64,000 nt of DNA from Robiginitomaculum sp. (GTDB taxonomy: Bacteria; Pseudomonadota; Alphaproteobacteria; Caulobacterales; Maricaulaceae). Under the pieces are notes generated by a model. The model was not told the origin of the DNA. It did no database searches and saw nothing but the letters and a program-made list of their open reading frames with translations. The stretch spans positions 1 to 64,000 of the forward strand of contig NVXK01000016.1 of the NCBI GenBank assembly GCA_002733905.1. The letters are read 5' to 3'. Of the stretch, positions 23,457-30,952 are shown piece by piece; the first letter of the stretch is position 1, and the number at the start of each line of letters is the position of its first letter. A program made the translations under genes and the position numbers.

Positions 23457-23738
23457 ATGAAACAAACTGACATTGATAAGATTGAGCAAATTTTGAGCGA
23501 TAAAGACCAAGCCATGCCTGTTGAGGGCACACTACGTATTGAAGGTGGTAAACTTTATATGGACGTTATTGGAACTGCAAGAAATCAAGGGAAGGGCGCT
23601 ATTAACGCGCTCATCCACGCAGGCCTGAATACTATCATTGACGAAGACTTTGGTACGAATGAAAACCTTGCCACTGACGATCATGGTATTGTGCGTATCT
23701 GGTGGAAACTGATCGATGTAAATCAGGTTTGGCGGTAA
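23457..23738 (+). CDS. Small phage protein, unknown function
   Basis: A 93-residue acidic protein preceded by ATGGAGAAAACACA, which supplies GGAG. It has a strand-rich centre (G-T-L-R-I-E-G-G-K-L-Y-M-D-V-I-G) and ends I-V-R-I-W-W-K-L-I-D. Not recognised. It sits in the lysis cluster, two bases upstream of the DUF5675 gene. Confidence 0.55.
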   Translation: MKQTDIDKIEQILSDKDQAMPVEGTLRIEGGKLYMDVIGTARNQGKGAINALIHAGLNTIIDEDFGTNENLATDDHGIVRIWWKLIDVNQVWR

Positions 23739-23740
23739 TC

Positions 23741-24184
23741 ATGTATATTCTCGTAGACCGCATTGTCAGTGATGGTGATGTAACAATTTCACGTGTGTAC
23801 ATTGAAGGGAAACTCGTATGTCACGGGCTAGAGCAAGAATATCACGAAATAAAAGTGGTAGGTGAAACCCGCATTCCTGCAGGTATCTATGAAATGGGCG
23901 TTCGTAAGGTCGGTGGGTTCCATAAGCGTTACCTGCATAAGTTCGGTAAGCCATTCCACAGAGGTATGCTCCACGTACTGAATGTGCCTAATTTTAAGTA
24001 CATTCTATGGCACGTTGGCAATTATGGCCGAGATACCCAAGGGTGCTTGTTGCTAGGCCGTGCAGACTACAACGCTATGGCTGTTTGGCAATCAAAACGA
24101 ACTTATATGCGCGTTTACAACATGGTGATCGAGGCGGCTCTTAAGGGGCGTGTGACTGTTGAATATAGGGATAGCGATAGATGA
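23741..24184 (+). CDS. DUF5675 family protein (candidate lysis enzyme)
   Basis: A 147-residue protein; ATG 23741 is used and the in-frame 23702 start lies inside the preceding gene. Family signature: R-I-P-A-G-I-Y-E-M, then L-H-V-L-N-V-P-N-F-K-Y-I-L-W-H-V-G-N and D-T-Q-G-C-L-L-L-G. The H-x-G-N and T-x-G-C-x-x-x-G arrangement recalls the His/Cys active site of YkuD-type enzymes, so peptidoglycan-related chemistry is plausible but unproven. No lysozyme, amidase or peptidase of a known endolysin family is encoded in the window, which makes this the best candidate for the cell-wall enzyme of the phage. Confidence 0.75.
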   Translation: MYILVDRIVSDGDVTISRVYIEGKLVCHGLEQEYHEIKVVGETRIPAGIYEMGVRKVGGFHKRYLHKFGKPFHRGMLHVLNVPNFKYILWHVGNYGRDTQGCLLLGRADYNAMAVWQSKRTYMRVYNMVIEAALKGRVTVEYRDSDR

Positions 24185-24381
24185 GCATAATTCCATTCAA
24201 AGGTAGCAAAGATAAGGTTGTTGATTGCAATGAAGAGGCTGAGCGCGCGCGTATCCAAAAAGACCTTGAGGCTTCATATCAAGCTCTCAATGGCGTTATC
24301 TGGCTAATATCTGCAAAGCTGTCACGCGAAGAGGTTATATCTGTTTTGGAGCAAGGCTTACGTGATTTTGAGGAGCATTAA
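24181..24381 (+). CDS. Small phage protein, unknown function
   Basis: A 66-residue helical protein with an ATGA overlap to the DUF5675 gene. After a short N-terminal strand come two amphipathic helices (E-A-E-R-A-R-I-Q-K-D-L and E-E-V-I-S-V-L-E-Q-G-L). The next gene starts at its stop (TAAATG). It is not recognised; the operon structure and lack of a gap support it as real. Confidence 0.6.
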   Translation: MSIIPFKGSKDKVVDCNEEAERARIQKDLEASYQALNGVIWLISAKLSREEVISVLEQGLRDFEEH

Positions 24382-24720
24382 ATGAACAAACTAATATCCT
24401 TTTTCGCAAACATGTTGAGCGGCTACGCCAGTTACGCGCTCATTGCCGCGCTAGCATGGGGTGGTTTGCAGACGTTTAAACTACATCTCTCCAAAGCCAA
24501 GACTGCAAAAACTGAAACACAGAGAGATGCATATAAGGCTGCGAGTGAAGGTAAAGACCACACCATACGCACCCAAGCCCAAACACAAGCCCGTAAATCT
24601 AAACAAGAGGAGCAATCTAATGATGCTGAAATCCATGTTAATAATGCTGACGATCCTGTTGACGCTGCCCTTGATTGGCTGCGAAACAACCCAGACAAGC
24701 CCACAATTATACCTGACTAG
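24382..24720 (+). CDS. Rz-like inner-membrane spanin
   Basis: A 112-residue protein with a single N-terminal membrane segment (~14-32, S-G-Y-A-S-Y-A-L-I-A-A-L-A-W-G-G) and a charged helical periplasmic part (K-A-K-T-A-K-T-E-T-Q-R-D-A-Y-K-A-A) ending in a short Pro-rich tail. This is the layout of i-spanins, which pair with an outer-membrane lipoprotein to fuse the two membranes in the last step of lysis. The partner gene starts inside it in another frame at 24620, the classic Rz/Rz1 arrangement. Confidence 0.82.
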   Translation: MNKLISFFANMLSGYASYALIAALAWGGLQTFKLHLSKAKTAKTETQRDAYKAASEGKDHTIRTQAQTQARKSKQEEQSNDAEIHVNNADDPVDAALDWLRNNPDKPTIIPD

Positions 24721-24931
24721 GCAAATGTTCCAATGTGACGCTGAGCCAATATTGTCGCAAGAGAGCCAAGCCAAAGAGAAGGGCGTCTATATCACACGCC
24801 TAGCCCTTGCAGGTCGTGATTGTCGTGCTCAGCTTGATACGGTTGAAAACCATCTTGAGATTAATGGTGTGGTTATTACAGATACATTGGTGAAAACACA
24901 GAAGAAGAAAAAGCGGTTTGGGGTGTTTTAG
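24620..24931 (+). CDS. Rz1-like outer-membrane spanin lipoprotein
   Basis: A 103-residue protein encoded in the +1-phase frame overlapping the end of the Rz-like gene by 101 bp. ATG 24620 (or 24623) follows AAGAGGAGCAATCTA. It has a short hydrophobic signal peptide and a lipobox L-P-L-I-G-C, giving a lipidated cysteine at about residue 22. The mature part is polar with several cysteines and a Lys-rich end. It is longer than lambda Rz1 and extends beyond the partner gene. It is the last gene of the prophage. Confidence 0.8.
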   Translation: MMLKSMLIMLTILLTLPLIGCETTQTSPQLYLTRQMFQCDAEPILSQESQAKEKGVYITRLALAGRDCRAQLDTVENHLEINGVVITDTLVKTQKKKKRFGVF

Positions 24932-25029
24932 GGCCGTGAAATTTGGCCAAACCTTGGGCAATATATGGGCAGAGTTACGCTGAGCTAAAACAAAGCCTAG
25001 CAATAACAATTGAGTAGGTGATTATAATT

Positions 25030-25079
25030 CATAATTGGTAATGATGAGGTCGGGAGTTCAATTCTCCCTTGCGGCACCA
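25030..25079 (+). other. attR: 3' half of tRNA-Thr(GGU), prophage right end
   Basis: From 25035 the sequence is the 3' half of a class I tRNA: anticodon loop TTGGTAA (anticodon GGT, 25037-25039), stem TGATG, variable loop AGGTC, T-arm GGGAG-TTCAATT-CTCCC, acceptor strand TTGCGGC, discriminator A and encoded CCA (25077-25079). The expected 5' partner strand GCCGCAA and the D-arm are absent upstream. The anticodon-stem 5' side (CATAA) has one mismatch to TGATG, so the phage-host identity probably begins in the anticodon arm. This is the pattern left by integration into a tRNA gene; the intact tRNA-Thr should lie at the left prophage end, outside the window. Confidence 0.8.
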
Positions 25080-25096
25080 GTAATACTGGGTTTTTT
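25077..25096 (+). terminator. Intrinsic terminator of the tRNA-Thr unit
   Basis: CCAGT (25077-25081), loop AAT, ACTGG (25085-25089), then G and six T (25091-25096). It begins in the encoded CCA of the tRNA-Thr fragment and is the original host tRNA terminator, now left on the far side of the prophage. Confidence 0.7.
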
Positions 25097-25213
25097 GAGC
25101 ATTTTCAATCGCGCAATATGGGCATAATGCCCAGTTTACCTTGTTGTTTTTGCTGCCCCTGAGAAAAGGTTCGCCAATGGCCTTATTTTTGCCTAGAGTT
25201 TGTAGAATGTATG

Positions 25214-25230
25214 ATTCATAATTTATGAAT
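25214..25230. promoter_or_regulatory. Perfect palindrome upstream of murA
   Basis: ATTCATAA-T-TTATGAAT (25214-25230) lies 20 bp before the murA ATG. Its size and symmetry suit an operator or a promoter-overlapping site. No regulator can be named from the sequence. Confidence 0.4.
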
Positions 25231-25250
25231 TCGCAAAGGTATGAGAGACT

Positions 25251-26516
25251 ATGGATAAAATTGTAATTGAAGGCGGCCTTACGCTCTCTGGTGAAATCAA
25301 AATTAGTGGCGCAAAAAATTCTGCGATTAAACTGATGGCCGTATGCCTGTTAACGGATGAACCACTAGAATTGACCAACATGCCCAATTTGCGAGATACG
25401 CGCTCAATGGGTGAATTGCTCGCGAGCCTTGGGGTTTCTGTGAAAACAGAAAATGACGCATCACGCATGACTTTACATGCGAAAACTTTATCCTCGACCA
25501 CAGCTCCTTATGAACTTGTACGAAAAATGCGTGCGAGTTTCAATGTGTTAGGGCCGATGCTTGCACGGGAACATCAAGCAAAAGTATCATTACCTGGTGG
25601 GTGTGCGATTGGTGCTCGACCTGTTGATTTACATCTCGATGCGCTAAAGGCCCTCGGTGCGGACATCGAACTCTCAGAAGGTTATGTGTACGCCAAAGCC
25701 AAGGGCGGCCTTGTCGGAGCCAATATTACATTCCCGTTTATAAGCGTAGGGGCGACCGAGCATACAATGCTGGCGGCCGTCTTGGCAAAGGGAGAAACTG
25801 TCCTGAATAACGCCGCGCGTGAGCCTGAAATTATCGATCTGGCAGATTGTTTGAATGCTATGGGCGCAAAAATTACGGGCGCGGGGCGTTCGGAAATGCG
25901 TATCGAAGGTGTGACAAAATTAAAAGGCGTAAGCTACGCCGTTGTTCCAGACCGTATTGAGGCAGGTACATATGCACTTGCAGCTGCGACAGCAGGTGGT
26001 TCTGTACGTCTCTTAAATGTACGCTCTGAGCATCTTGGCGCGCTTTGGCCATTGATAGCCAAGGCAGGTACTAAAGTAACAATGGATGAGAATTCAGTTC
26101 TTGTCGAACGTCTTGGCACGCCGATTTTACCAGTTGATGTTGAAACGCAAGCTTATCCAGGTTTTCCAACAGATTTACAGGCGCAATTTATGGCAATGGT
26201 GTCATTGGCAGACGGTGTTTCCGTTATTCGTGAGAATATTTTTGAAAACCGTTTTATGCATTGCCCAGAGCTTGTGCGTATGGGCGCGAATATTACCGTT
26301 AAAGGCCGCGAGGCTATTATACGTGGTGTCAAAAGCCTAAAAGGCGCACAGGTTATGGCAACTGACTTGCGCGCTTCAGCGAGCCTTGTCGCAGCAGGTC
26401 TGGCGGCAGAGGGCACAACGGAAGTCTTACGTGTCTATCATCTTGACCGTGGCTTTGAGCATATCGAAGTTAAACTTGGTAATTGCGGCGCACGTATAAA
26501 ACGGGTAGCAGAATAA
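25251..26516 (+). CDS. murA: UDP-N-acetylglucosamine 1-carboxyvinyltransferase
   Basis: A 421-residue enzyme that transfers enolpyruvate from PEP to UDP-GlcNAc, the first committed step of peptidoglycan synthesis in the cytoplasm. The N-terminus [10 protein letters not shown] carries the substrate-binding Lys-Asn. The active-site cysteine is C118 in [10 protein letters not shown], so the enzyme should be fosfomycin-sensitive in principle. Length is normal. It heads the conserved alphaproteobacterial block with DUF2948 and now lies directly beside the prophage junction, which has not disrupted it. Confidence 0.97.
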   Translation: MDKIVIEGGLTLSGEIKISGAKNSAIKLMAVCLLTDEPLELTNMPNLRDTRSMGELLASLGVSVKTENDASRMTLHAKTLSSTTAPYELVRKMRASFNVLGPMLAREHQAKVSLPGGCAIGARPVDLHLDALKALGADIELSEGYVYAKAKGGLVGANITFPFISVGATEHTMLAAVLAKGETVLNNAAREPEIIDLADCLNAMGAKITGAGRSEMRIEGVTKLKGVSYAVVPDRIEAGTYALAAATAGGSVRLLNVRSEHLGALWPLIAKAGTKVTMDENSVLVERLGTPILPVDVETQAYPGFPTDLQAQFMAMVSLADGVSVIRENIFENRFMHCPELVRMGANITVKGREAIIRGVKSLKGAQVMATDLRASASLVAAGLAAEGTTEVLRVYHLDRGFEHIEVKLGNCGARIKRVAE

Positions 26517-26517
26517 T

Positions 26518-26952
26518 ATGACAACAGGACTAAAATTACGCGCAGAATCGCAAGAGAGTTTAACGATTATCTCGGCGGCGCTCCAAGACGCGATTTTGCA
26601 AGTAGGTGATATCCGCTTTGATAAAAACGCTCATACGCTAACATTACGCGCAAGCCGGTACATGCACGAGCAGGGAAGCGAACAAACTGGCAAGCGTATT
26701 CAATGCGGTGTACAATTTCACAATATCCTGTCAGTACAAGCAAAAGACATCGTACGCGCCGACCCCAAAGCCTATATTGTATTATTGTCGATAGAATACG
26801 AGGAGGATAAAACACCGCCCGGGGGCGAATTATGTTTGCGTTTTGCAGGAGGTGGAGAGTTAAGGCTGCAAGCGGAATATATTGAATTACATCTTGTAGA
26901 TTACTTGCAAACGCGCGACACTGACAAACAGCCGCTTCATCCTGATGTATAA
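26518..26952 (+). CDS. DUF2948 family protein
   Basis: A 144-residue protein of a family almost confined to Alphaproteobacteria and nearly always next to murA. Recognisable parts are L-R-A-E-S-Q-E-S-L-T-I-I-S-A-A-L-Q-D at the start, G-D-I-R-F-D near residue 30, the R-x-x-x-G-V-Q-F centre and the C-terminal I-E-L-H-L-V-D. Function is unknown. It starts one base after murA, so the two are cotranscribed. In many relatives hisD follows; here it does not. Confidence 0.88.
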   Translation: MTTGLKLRAESQESLTIISAALQDAILQVGDIRFDKNAHTLTLRASRYMHEQGSEQTGKRIQCGVQFHNILSVQAKDIVRADPKAYIVLLSIEYEEDKTPPGGELCLRFAGGGELRLQAEYIELHLVDYLQTRDTDKQPLHPDV

Positions 26953-26991
26953 GGCCTGACCTTCTGTGGTATTTGGAAATTTGAATGAATT

Positions 26992-27471
26992 ATGTCAGAC
27001 ACTGATCATTATATAACCGAGTTATATATCGATCCGGGGAGCTTGCCAGTTACAAGCCCGGAAATGGAACATGAACGCCGTGTTGCCATTTTTGATTTGC
27101 TAGAAGAAAATGAATTTAAACCCGCAGAATCTCCATCTGGCCCGTATGTCGTGACCATATTTTTGGTTGATGACCGTTTAAAAATTAATGTCATACGCAC
27201 AAATGGTGCGCCGCGTGGTGATTATACAATATCGCTCAAACCTTTTCGTCGTATTATCAAAGACTATTTTATGATTTGCGAAGCCTATCATGATGCAATT
27301 CGCACTGCCACATCTGCCCAAATCGAAGCCATTGATATGGGCCGTAGGGGGCTGCACAATGAAGGGTCTCGCCTTCTGACGGATAGTTTGCGAAATACGA
27401 TAGAGGTTGATTTTAACACTTCGCGACGGTTTTTTACTTTGATTTGTGCACTATATAGGCGGCCTAAATAA
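26992..27471 (+). CDS. UPF0262 family protein
   Basis: A 159-residue protein of the UPF0262 family, conserved in Alphaproteobacteria. Diagnostic segments are E-R-R-V-A-I-F-D-L-L-E-E-N-E-F, the strand G-P-Y-V-V-T-I-F-L-V, K-P-F-R-R-I-I-K-D-Y and, near the end, the D-M-G-R-R-G-L-H-N-E-G stretch. Function is unknown. It lies between DUF2948 and the phosphatase-like gene, whose ATG overlaps its stop. Confidence 0.9.
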   Translation: MSDTDHYITELYIDPGSLPVTSPEMEHERRVAIFDLLEENEFKPAESPSGPYVVTIFLVDDRLKINVIRTNGAPRGDYTISLKPFRRIIKDYFMICEAYHDAIRTATSAQIEAIDMGRRGLHNEGSRLLTDSLRNTIEVDFNTSRRFFTLICALYRRPK

Positions 27472-27908
27472 TGTCTGATTTAGAGAATTCCAATACACCA
27501 AGTTCGGTTTTGTTCGTCTGTACGCTTAATTCCATACGCTCGCCAATGGCAGAGGGCTTGATGAAGGCTGCATTTGGCACAGATGTTTATGTACAGTCAT
27601 GCGGCCTTGAGGCAGGGGAGTTGAATGAGTTGATGGTCAGTGTTATGGGCGAGAAAAATATTGATATGAGCGGCCATTGCTCCAGAAGTCTCGAAGACTT
27701 GGCGGATACAAGTTTTGACATTGTGATTGCTTTTACCGAAGATGCCACAAATGCTGTAAAAGCCGTATTTGATGATAGTGATACAGATGTTGAGACATGG
27801 CTAACCCCCGATCCAACTGCGGGCGATTTAAACGTTCGTGCCATGATGGACAATTACCGTGCAGTTCGAGACAGCATTTCCATGCGAATACAGCGAAAAT
27901 TCAGCTAA
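27471..27908 (+). CDS. Low-molecular-weight protein-tyrosine-phosphatase-like protein
   Basis: A 145-residue protein of the LMW phosphatase/arsenate reductase fold. The catalytic P-loop is present as C-T-L-N-S-I-R (C17, R23; C-X5-R). The C-terminal acid is probably D-P-T (L-T-P-D-P-T), matching the D-P motif of the family. In Alphaproteobacteria this gene is regularly found between UPF0262 and infA; the physiological substrate is unknown. The start overlaps the UPF0262 stop by one base. Confidence 0.87.
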   Translation: MSDLENSNTPSSVLFVCTLNSIRSPMAEGLMKAAFGTDVYVQSCGLEAGELNELMVSVMGEKNIDMSGHCSRSLEDLADTSFDIVIAFTEDATNAVKAVFDDSDTDVETWLTPDPTAGDLNVRAMMDNYRAVRDSISMRIQRKFS

Positions 27909-28018
27909 TTTCGTGCAATTTAACAAAATAACCCTATATAAAATATGATGAACATGGTTTAAGCCATCATCACGAGTCGCGGAGCGGCACGTATTGCTAT
28001 TATTTAAAAGGATTTGAT

Positions 28019-28240
28019 TTGGCAAAAGAAGAACTATTGGAATTCGAAGGCGAAGTTATGGAACTTCTCCCTAATGCGACATTCCGTGTAAAATTGGTTG
28101 GCAACGACCATGAGATCATTGCTCATACTGCAGGCAGAATGCGTAAAAACCGTATTCGCGTCCTAGCAGGGGATATTGTAACGGTTGAAATGACACCATA
28201 TGACCTTTCCAAAGGCCGTATCACGTACCGCTTTAAATAA
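28019..28240 (+). CDS. infA: Translation initiation factor IF-1 (TTG start)
   Basis: A 73-residue OB-fold protein that binds the ribosomal A site during initiation. The sequence is a complete IF-1: [32 protein letters not shown] and [10 protein letters not shown]. The only start that gives the canonical N-terminus is TTG at 28019, behind AAAAGGA; there is no ATG or GTG nearby in frame. The 110-bp leader contains ATGATG/CATCAT and ATGG/CCAT complementarity (27950-27975), so translation may be modulated. Confidence 0.96.
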   Translation: MAKEELLEFEGEVMELLPNATFRVKLVGNDHEIIAHTAGRMRKNRIRVLAGDIVTVEMTPYDLSKGRITYRFK

Positions 28241-28241
28241 C

Positions 28242-28847
28242 ATGGTTGTGCGTACGCGCGACTCTAAAACATCTTTCCCTCTTATCCTCGCGAGTGCGTC
28301 ACCACGACGCCTAGATTTGCTTGCACAAATTGGCATTGTGCCCGATCAAATATTACCTGCGGATATTGATGAGACACCCGGAAAGTTGGAAATACCCAAA
28401 CCGCATGCATTACGACTAGCGCAAGGCAAGGCTGAGGCAATCGCCTTATCCCATAAAGACGCCTTTATCTTGGCCGCAGATACTGTTGTGGGGGTTGGCC
28501 GCCGTATTCTACCCAAGTCAGAAGACGAAGGCACAGCACGTGAATGCCTAGAATTACTTTCTGGTCGTTCTCACCGTGTTTATACAGGCGTATGTTTGAT
28601 TTCACCTGATGGTGTCGTGCGGAGCCGTGTTGTGGAAACACGTCTAAAGTTCAAACGTCTCTCTTCACAAGAATTACAAGAATATCTCGACAGTAAAGAA
28701 TGGGATGGCAAAGCAGGCGGTTATGGCATTCAAGGCCTCGCAGGTGCTTATGTTTCTCAAATCATTGGTTCGTTTACAAATGTTGTAGGCCTGCCCATTT
28801 ACGAAACAAGAAATATGCTTTTAGGAGCAGGATATAAAAATGGCTAA
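28242..28847 (+). CDS. maf: Maf/YhdE-like nucleotide pyrophosphatase
   Basis: A 201-residue Maf protein, a house-cleaning pyrophosphatase that hydrolyses non-canonical nucleoside triphosphates. Signatures are L-A-S-A-S-P-R-R-L-D-L-L near residue 15, A-A-D-T-V-V (catalytic Asp region), the L-S-G-R-S-H-R-V-Y-T-G strand and G-K-A-G-G-Y-G-I-Q-G near the end. ATG 28242 is one base after infA. It has no obvious Shine-Dalgarno of its own and is probably coupled. It overlaps the RNase gene by 8 bp. Confidence 0.93.
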   Translation: MVVRTRDSKTSFPLILASASPRRLDLLAQIGIVPDQILPADIDETPGKLEIPKPHALRLAQGKAEAIALSHKDAFILAADTVVGVGRRILPKSEDEGTARECLELLSGRSHRVYTGVCLISPDGVVRSRVVETRLKFKRLSSQELQEYLDSKEWDGKAGGYGIQGLAGAYVSQIIGSFTNVVGLPIYETRNMLLGAGYKNG

Positions 28848-29871
28848 AGCGAACAACTCAATTGGCCTCTGCCACATTGAACATGCAGTCGGTGAAACCC
28901 GTGCTGCAATCATTTACAAGAAACAAGTCGTTGAATATTACATTCGGCGTTGGTCGAGTAAGAATACACCTCATGCAGGGGATATATTTTCAGGCCGTGT
29001 TAGCAGTGTTGATAAAGGCCTCATGGCTGCATTTATTGATTTGGGGCAAGGCCCAGCAGGGCTATTACGGTTTTCTATGTCGCCTAATGCGCCTCAGCTT
29101 AATGAAGGCCAAATGGTACGCGTAAAAATACTACGTGACGCTGAACCTGGCAAAGGGCCGCTCGTTGGTTATGTTGAATTGAGTAAAGCCCCCTATATAC
29201 AAGTTGAAACCTCGCAAAGCCTTGAAGATAGCCTGCTCGAAAAATACCCACATGTGAAGTTTGAAGACAAACCGGTAAACGGTATCTCGTGGGCTGTCGA
29301 AGAAGAAAACGCTCTGAAAGACGGTGGATTTATTTATATAGAACACACACGTGCGGCCACTATGATAGATATTGATACGGCTGGTGGTCAAAAGACTAAG
29401 GTCAGTATTGCCGCGGCCAAAGAAATCGCACGCCAAGTACGTCTGCGTGGTATTGGTGGACTTATATTGATTGATTTCCCGAATTTTAGAAAGAAAAAAG
29501 ACAGGGCCGATGTATGGCAAACGCTGAGCGATTGTTTCGCGAACGACCCAAATGCTGTCAAAATCGCGCCGTTTTCGCGCTTTGATACGGTGGAACTTAC
29601 ACGCTCACGTTCTGGCGCAACGCTCGCGCAAATACTTTTAGGGCAAGACGGTGAACCAACAGCAGAAACCAAGGCACTTAAAGGCCTGCGACGTTTGCTG
29701 AAAGAAGGGCGTATAGACGGCGGTGCAAAACTAATATTAGAATTACCGCAGGATGCCTATGATTGGCTTGAAGCAGAACATATTGAATGGAAAAATGGCG
29801 TTATTGGTAAAATAGGGCAACGTTTTACGCTAAAACTTGGCACAAATATTGACGTTTACAAGGACGCATAA
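28840..29871 (+). CDS. Ribonuclease E/G family protein (short form)
   Basis: A 343-residue RNase E/G-like endoribonuclease, shorter than E. coli RNase G (about 490). The N-terminal S1 domain shows G-D-I-F-S-G-R-V, then A-A-F-I-D-L-G. The catalytic region shows A-A-T-M-I-D-I-D-T-A-G-G (two metal-binding Asp residues of the family's D-x-N/D motif), R-Q-V-R-L-R-G-I-G-G-L-I-L-I-D-F and V-E-L-T-R-S-R. The Zn-link cysteines are absent. This compact form is standard next to maf and yacG in Alphaproteobacteria; it is not the large RNase E. Confidence 0.88.
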   Translation: MAKANNSIGLCHIEHAVGETRAAIIYKKQVVEYYIRRWSSKNTPHAGDIFSGRVSSVDKGLMAAFIDLGQGPAGLLRFSMSPNAPQLNEGQMVRVKILRDAEPGKGPLVGYVELSKAPYIQVETSQSLEDSLLEKYPHVKFEDKPVNGISWAVEEENALKDGGFIYIEHTRAATMIDIDTAGGQKTKVSIAAAKEIARQVRLRGIGGLILIDFPNFRKKKDRADVWQTLSDCFANDPNAVKIAPFSRFDTVELTRSRSGATLAQILLGQDGEPTAETKALKGLRRLLKEGRIDGGAKLILELPQDAYDWLEAEHIEWKNGVIGKIGQRFTLKLGTNIDVYKDA

Positions 29872-30062
29872 TGAGCAAGGATAATTGTAAAATATGCAAA
29901 AAACCAATCATTGAGAAATATCATCCATTTTGCTCATCGCGGTGTACAGATATTGATCTTGGGCGCTGGCTAAAAGGTGGATATGTCATTCCTGGAAATG
30001 ACGGTGAAGCAGGAATACCTGCCAATGATATTGACCCAGATGACGATTCTAAACTTTGGTAG
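29871..30062 (+). CDS. yacG: DNA gyrase inhibitor YacG
   Basis: A 63-residue zinc-binding protein. The four ligands are visible as C-K-I-C near residue 6 and C-S-S-R-C near residue 22, followed by the family segment D-L-G-R-W-L. YacG binds GyrB and inhibits gyrase in E. coli. It starts at the stop of the RNase gene (TAATG) and closes the + strand block; the next gene is convergent, with its stop one base away. Confidence 0.93.
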   Translation: MSKDNCKICKKPIIEKYHPFCSSRCTDIDLGRWLKGGYVIPGNDGEAGIPANDIDPDDDSKLW

Positions 30063-30063
30063 T

Positions 30064-30894
30064 TTAAGGAAGCTCGTCAAAAACTTGTTTTTTATCAATA
30101 AAGTAATAGTCGATATCAAATTCATCTCTATGTCGATAAATTGTTTTCCAATCTGTATAAGAGAATGTGGAAACAAAGAGCCCGTGATTATGATATGTAG
30201 CGCTTAGGCTCTGTGTAATCATATTTTTTGGGACACAAACACCGCCATTTGACGCTTTCAAAATAGCAAGAATATCTCCTCCTAGTGGTGCTAAAACAGC
30301 CCAACCAGATCGTTCGCCTAATGAGTATTGTTCCTCACGTCGCGGGATATGACCATCATGAGATACATATACTTTGTGAGTAGCTTTAATAGCTATGTTG
30401 GCTGGTTTGCACCAATGGCTGAGGCACAGTGGAATGTTTGGTGCCATTTCATGTAGTCGATATAATGTTTCCGGCACCCATGAAACATAGATACAACGGG
30501 GCGCGAGTTTGCGGCGCATGACAAGCGCATGTATCTCATGTTCGAAACCCAAATCTTTTATATCAACAAGGAGTTTCGCTGTTGTATTTCCGTGCAGCAT
30601 GACGAGTCCCAAAGCTGCATCTAATGTAGGCATATGTACAAAATCACCGCCAAGAGCAGGAAAAGAGCTTGCTTTATAGTCGCTCAAATTACGAATAACA
30701 CCGTCTTTGTCACGTGCATATTGGTCATGATAAACCATAGGCGTGCCACATGCAGCGACCCGTACATCAAACTCTAAAAGCTGAACACCAAATTCCAAGG
30801 CAGACAGCAAACCATCCAATGTGTTTTCATGTTTTGAGAATCCACGAAACCTGTGGGAGATCAAATTGGAAATATCGAGAGGAACAGTTTGCAT
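30064..30894 (-). CDS. Glycerophosphodiester phosphodiesterase family protein
   Basis: A 276-residue TIM-barrel phosphodiesterase. The conserved catalytic His-Arg is in L-I-S-H-R-F-R-G (~12-19), followed by E-N-T-L-D-G, E-F-D-V-R (metal acids) and V-Y-H-D (second His). There is no signal peptide, so it acts in the cytoplasm, cleaving glycerophosphodiesters from phospholipid turnover. The final segment (Y-Y-F-I-D-K-K) replaces the usual 'V-D-G-V-x-T-D' ending. The stop is next to the yacG stop. Confidence 0.87.
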   Translation of the reverse strand: MQTVPLDISNLISHRFRGFSKHENTLDGLLSALEFGVQLLEFDVRVAACGTPMVYHDQYARDKDGVIRNLSDYKASSFPALGGDFVHMPTLDAALGLVMLHGNTTAKLLVDIKDLGFEHEIHALVMRRKLAPRCIYVSWVPETLYRLHEMAPNIPLCLSHWCKPANIAIKATHKVYVSHDGHIPRREEQYSLGERSGWAVLAPLGGDILAILKASNGGVCVPKNMITQSLSATYHNHGLFVSTFSYTDWKTIYRHRDEFDIDYYFIDKKQVFDELP

Positions 30895-30908
30895 AATCGT
30901 CCATAACT

Positions 30909-30935
30909 GCCTGCTCCAATAAGATTGGAACAGGC
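30909..30935 (-). terminator. Hairpin between the M3 peptidase and phosphodiesterase genes
   Basis: GCCTG (30909-30913) pairs with CAGGC (30931-30935), and TCCAAT (30915-30920) with ATTGGA (30924-30929), loop AAG. It follows the M3 peptidase stop on the minus strand but lacks a T run, so it is a terminator or an RNA-stabilising hairpin. Confidence 0.45.
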
Positions 30936-30952
30936 ACGTTTGTGAATATTAA

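Larger units (their letters stand above)
24932..25250. other. Phage-host junction region
   Basis: No protein gene is seen in these 319 bases. They hold the phage arm, the attR site in a tRNA-Thr 3' half (25030-25079), the tRNA terminator (25077-25096), a stretch of unassigned host sequence, and a perfect palindrome at 25214-25230 just before murA. Confidence 0.7.

Noticed and set aside
25004..25079. A complete tRNA gene before murA
   Set aside because: The 3' half is perfect, but there is no matching 5' acceptor strand or D-arm. It is an attachment-site remnant.
1..25079. Gene transfer agent instead of a prophage
   Set aside because: The tail chaperone resembles GTA gp10. However, the region also has phage replication genes, an HNH packaging nuclease, a lysis cassette and an att site in a tRNA gene, which point to a true temperate phage.
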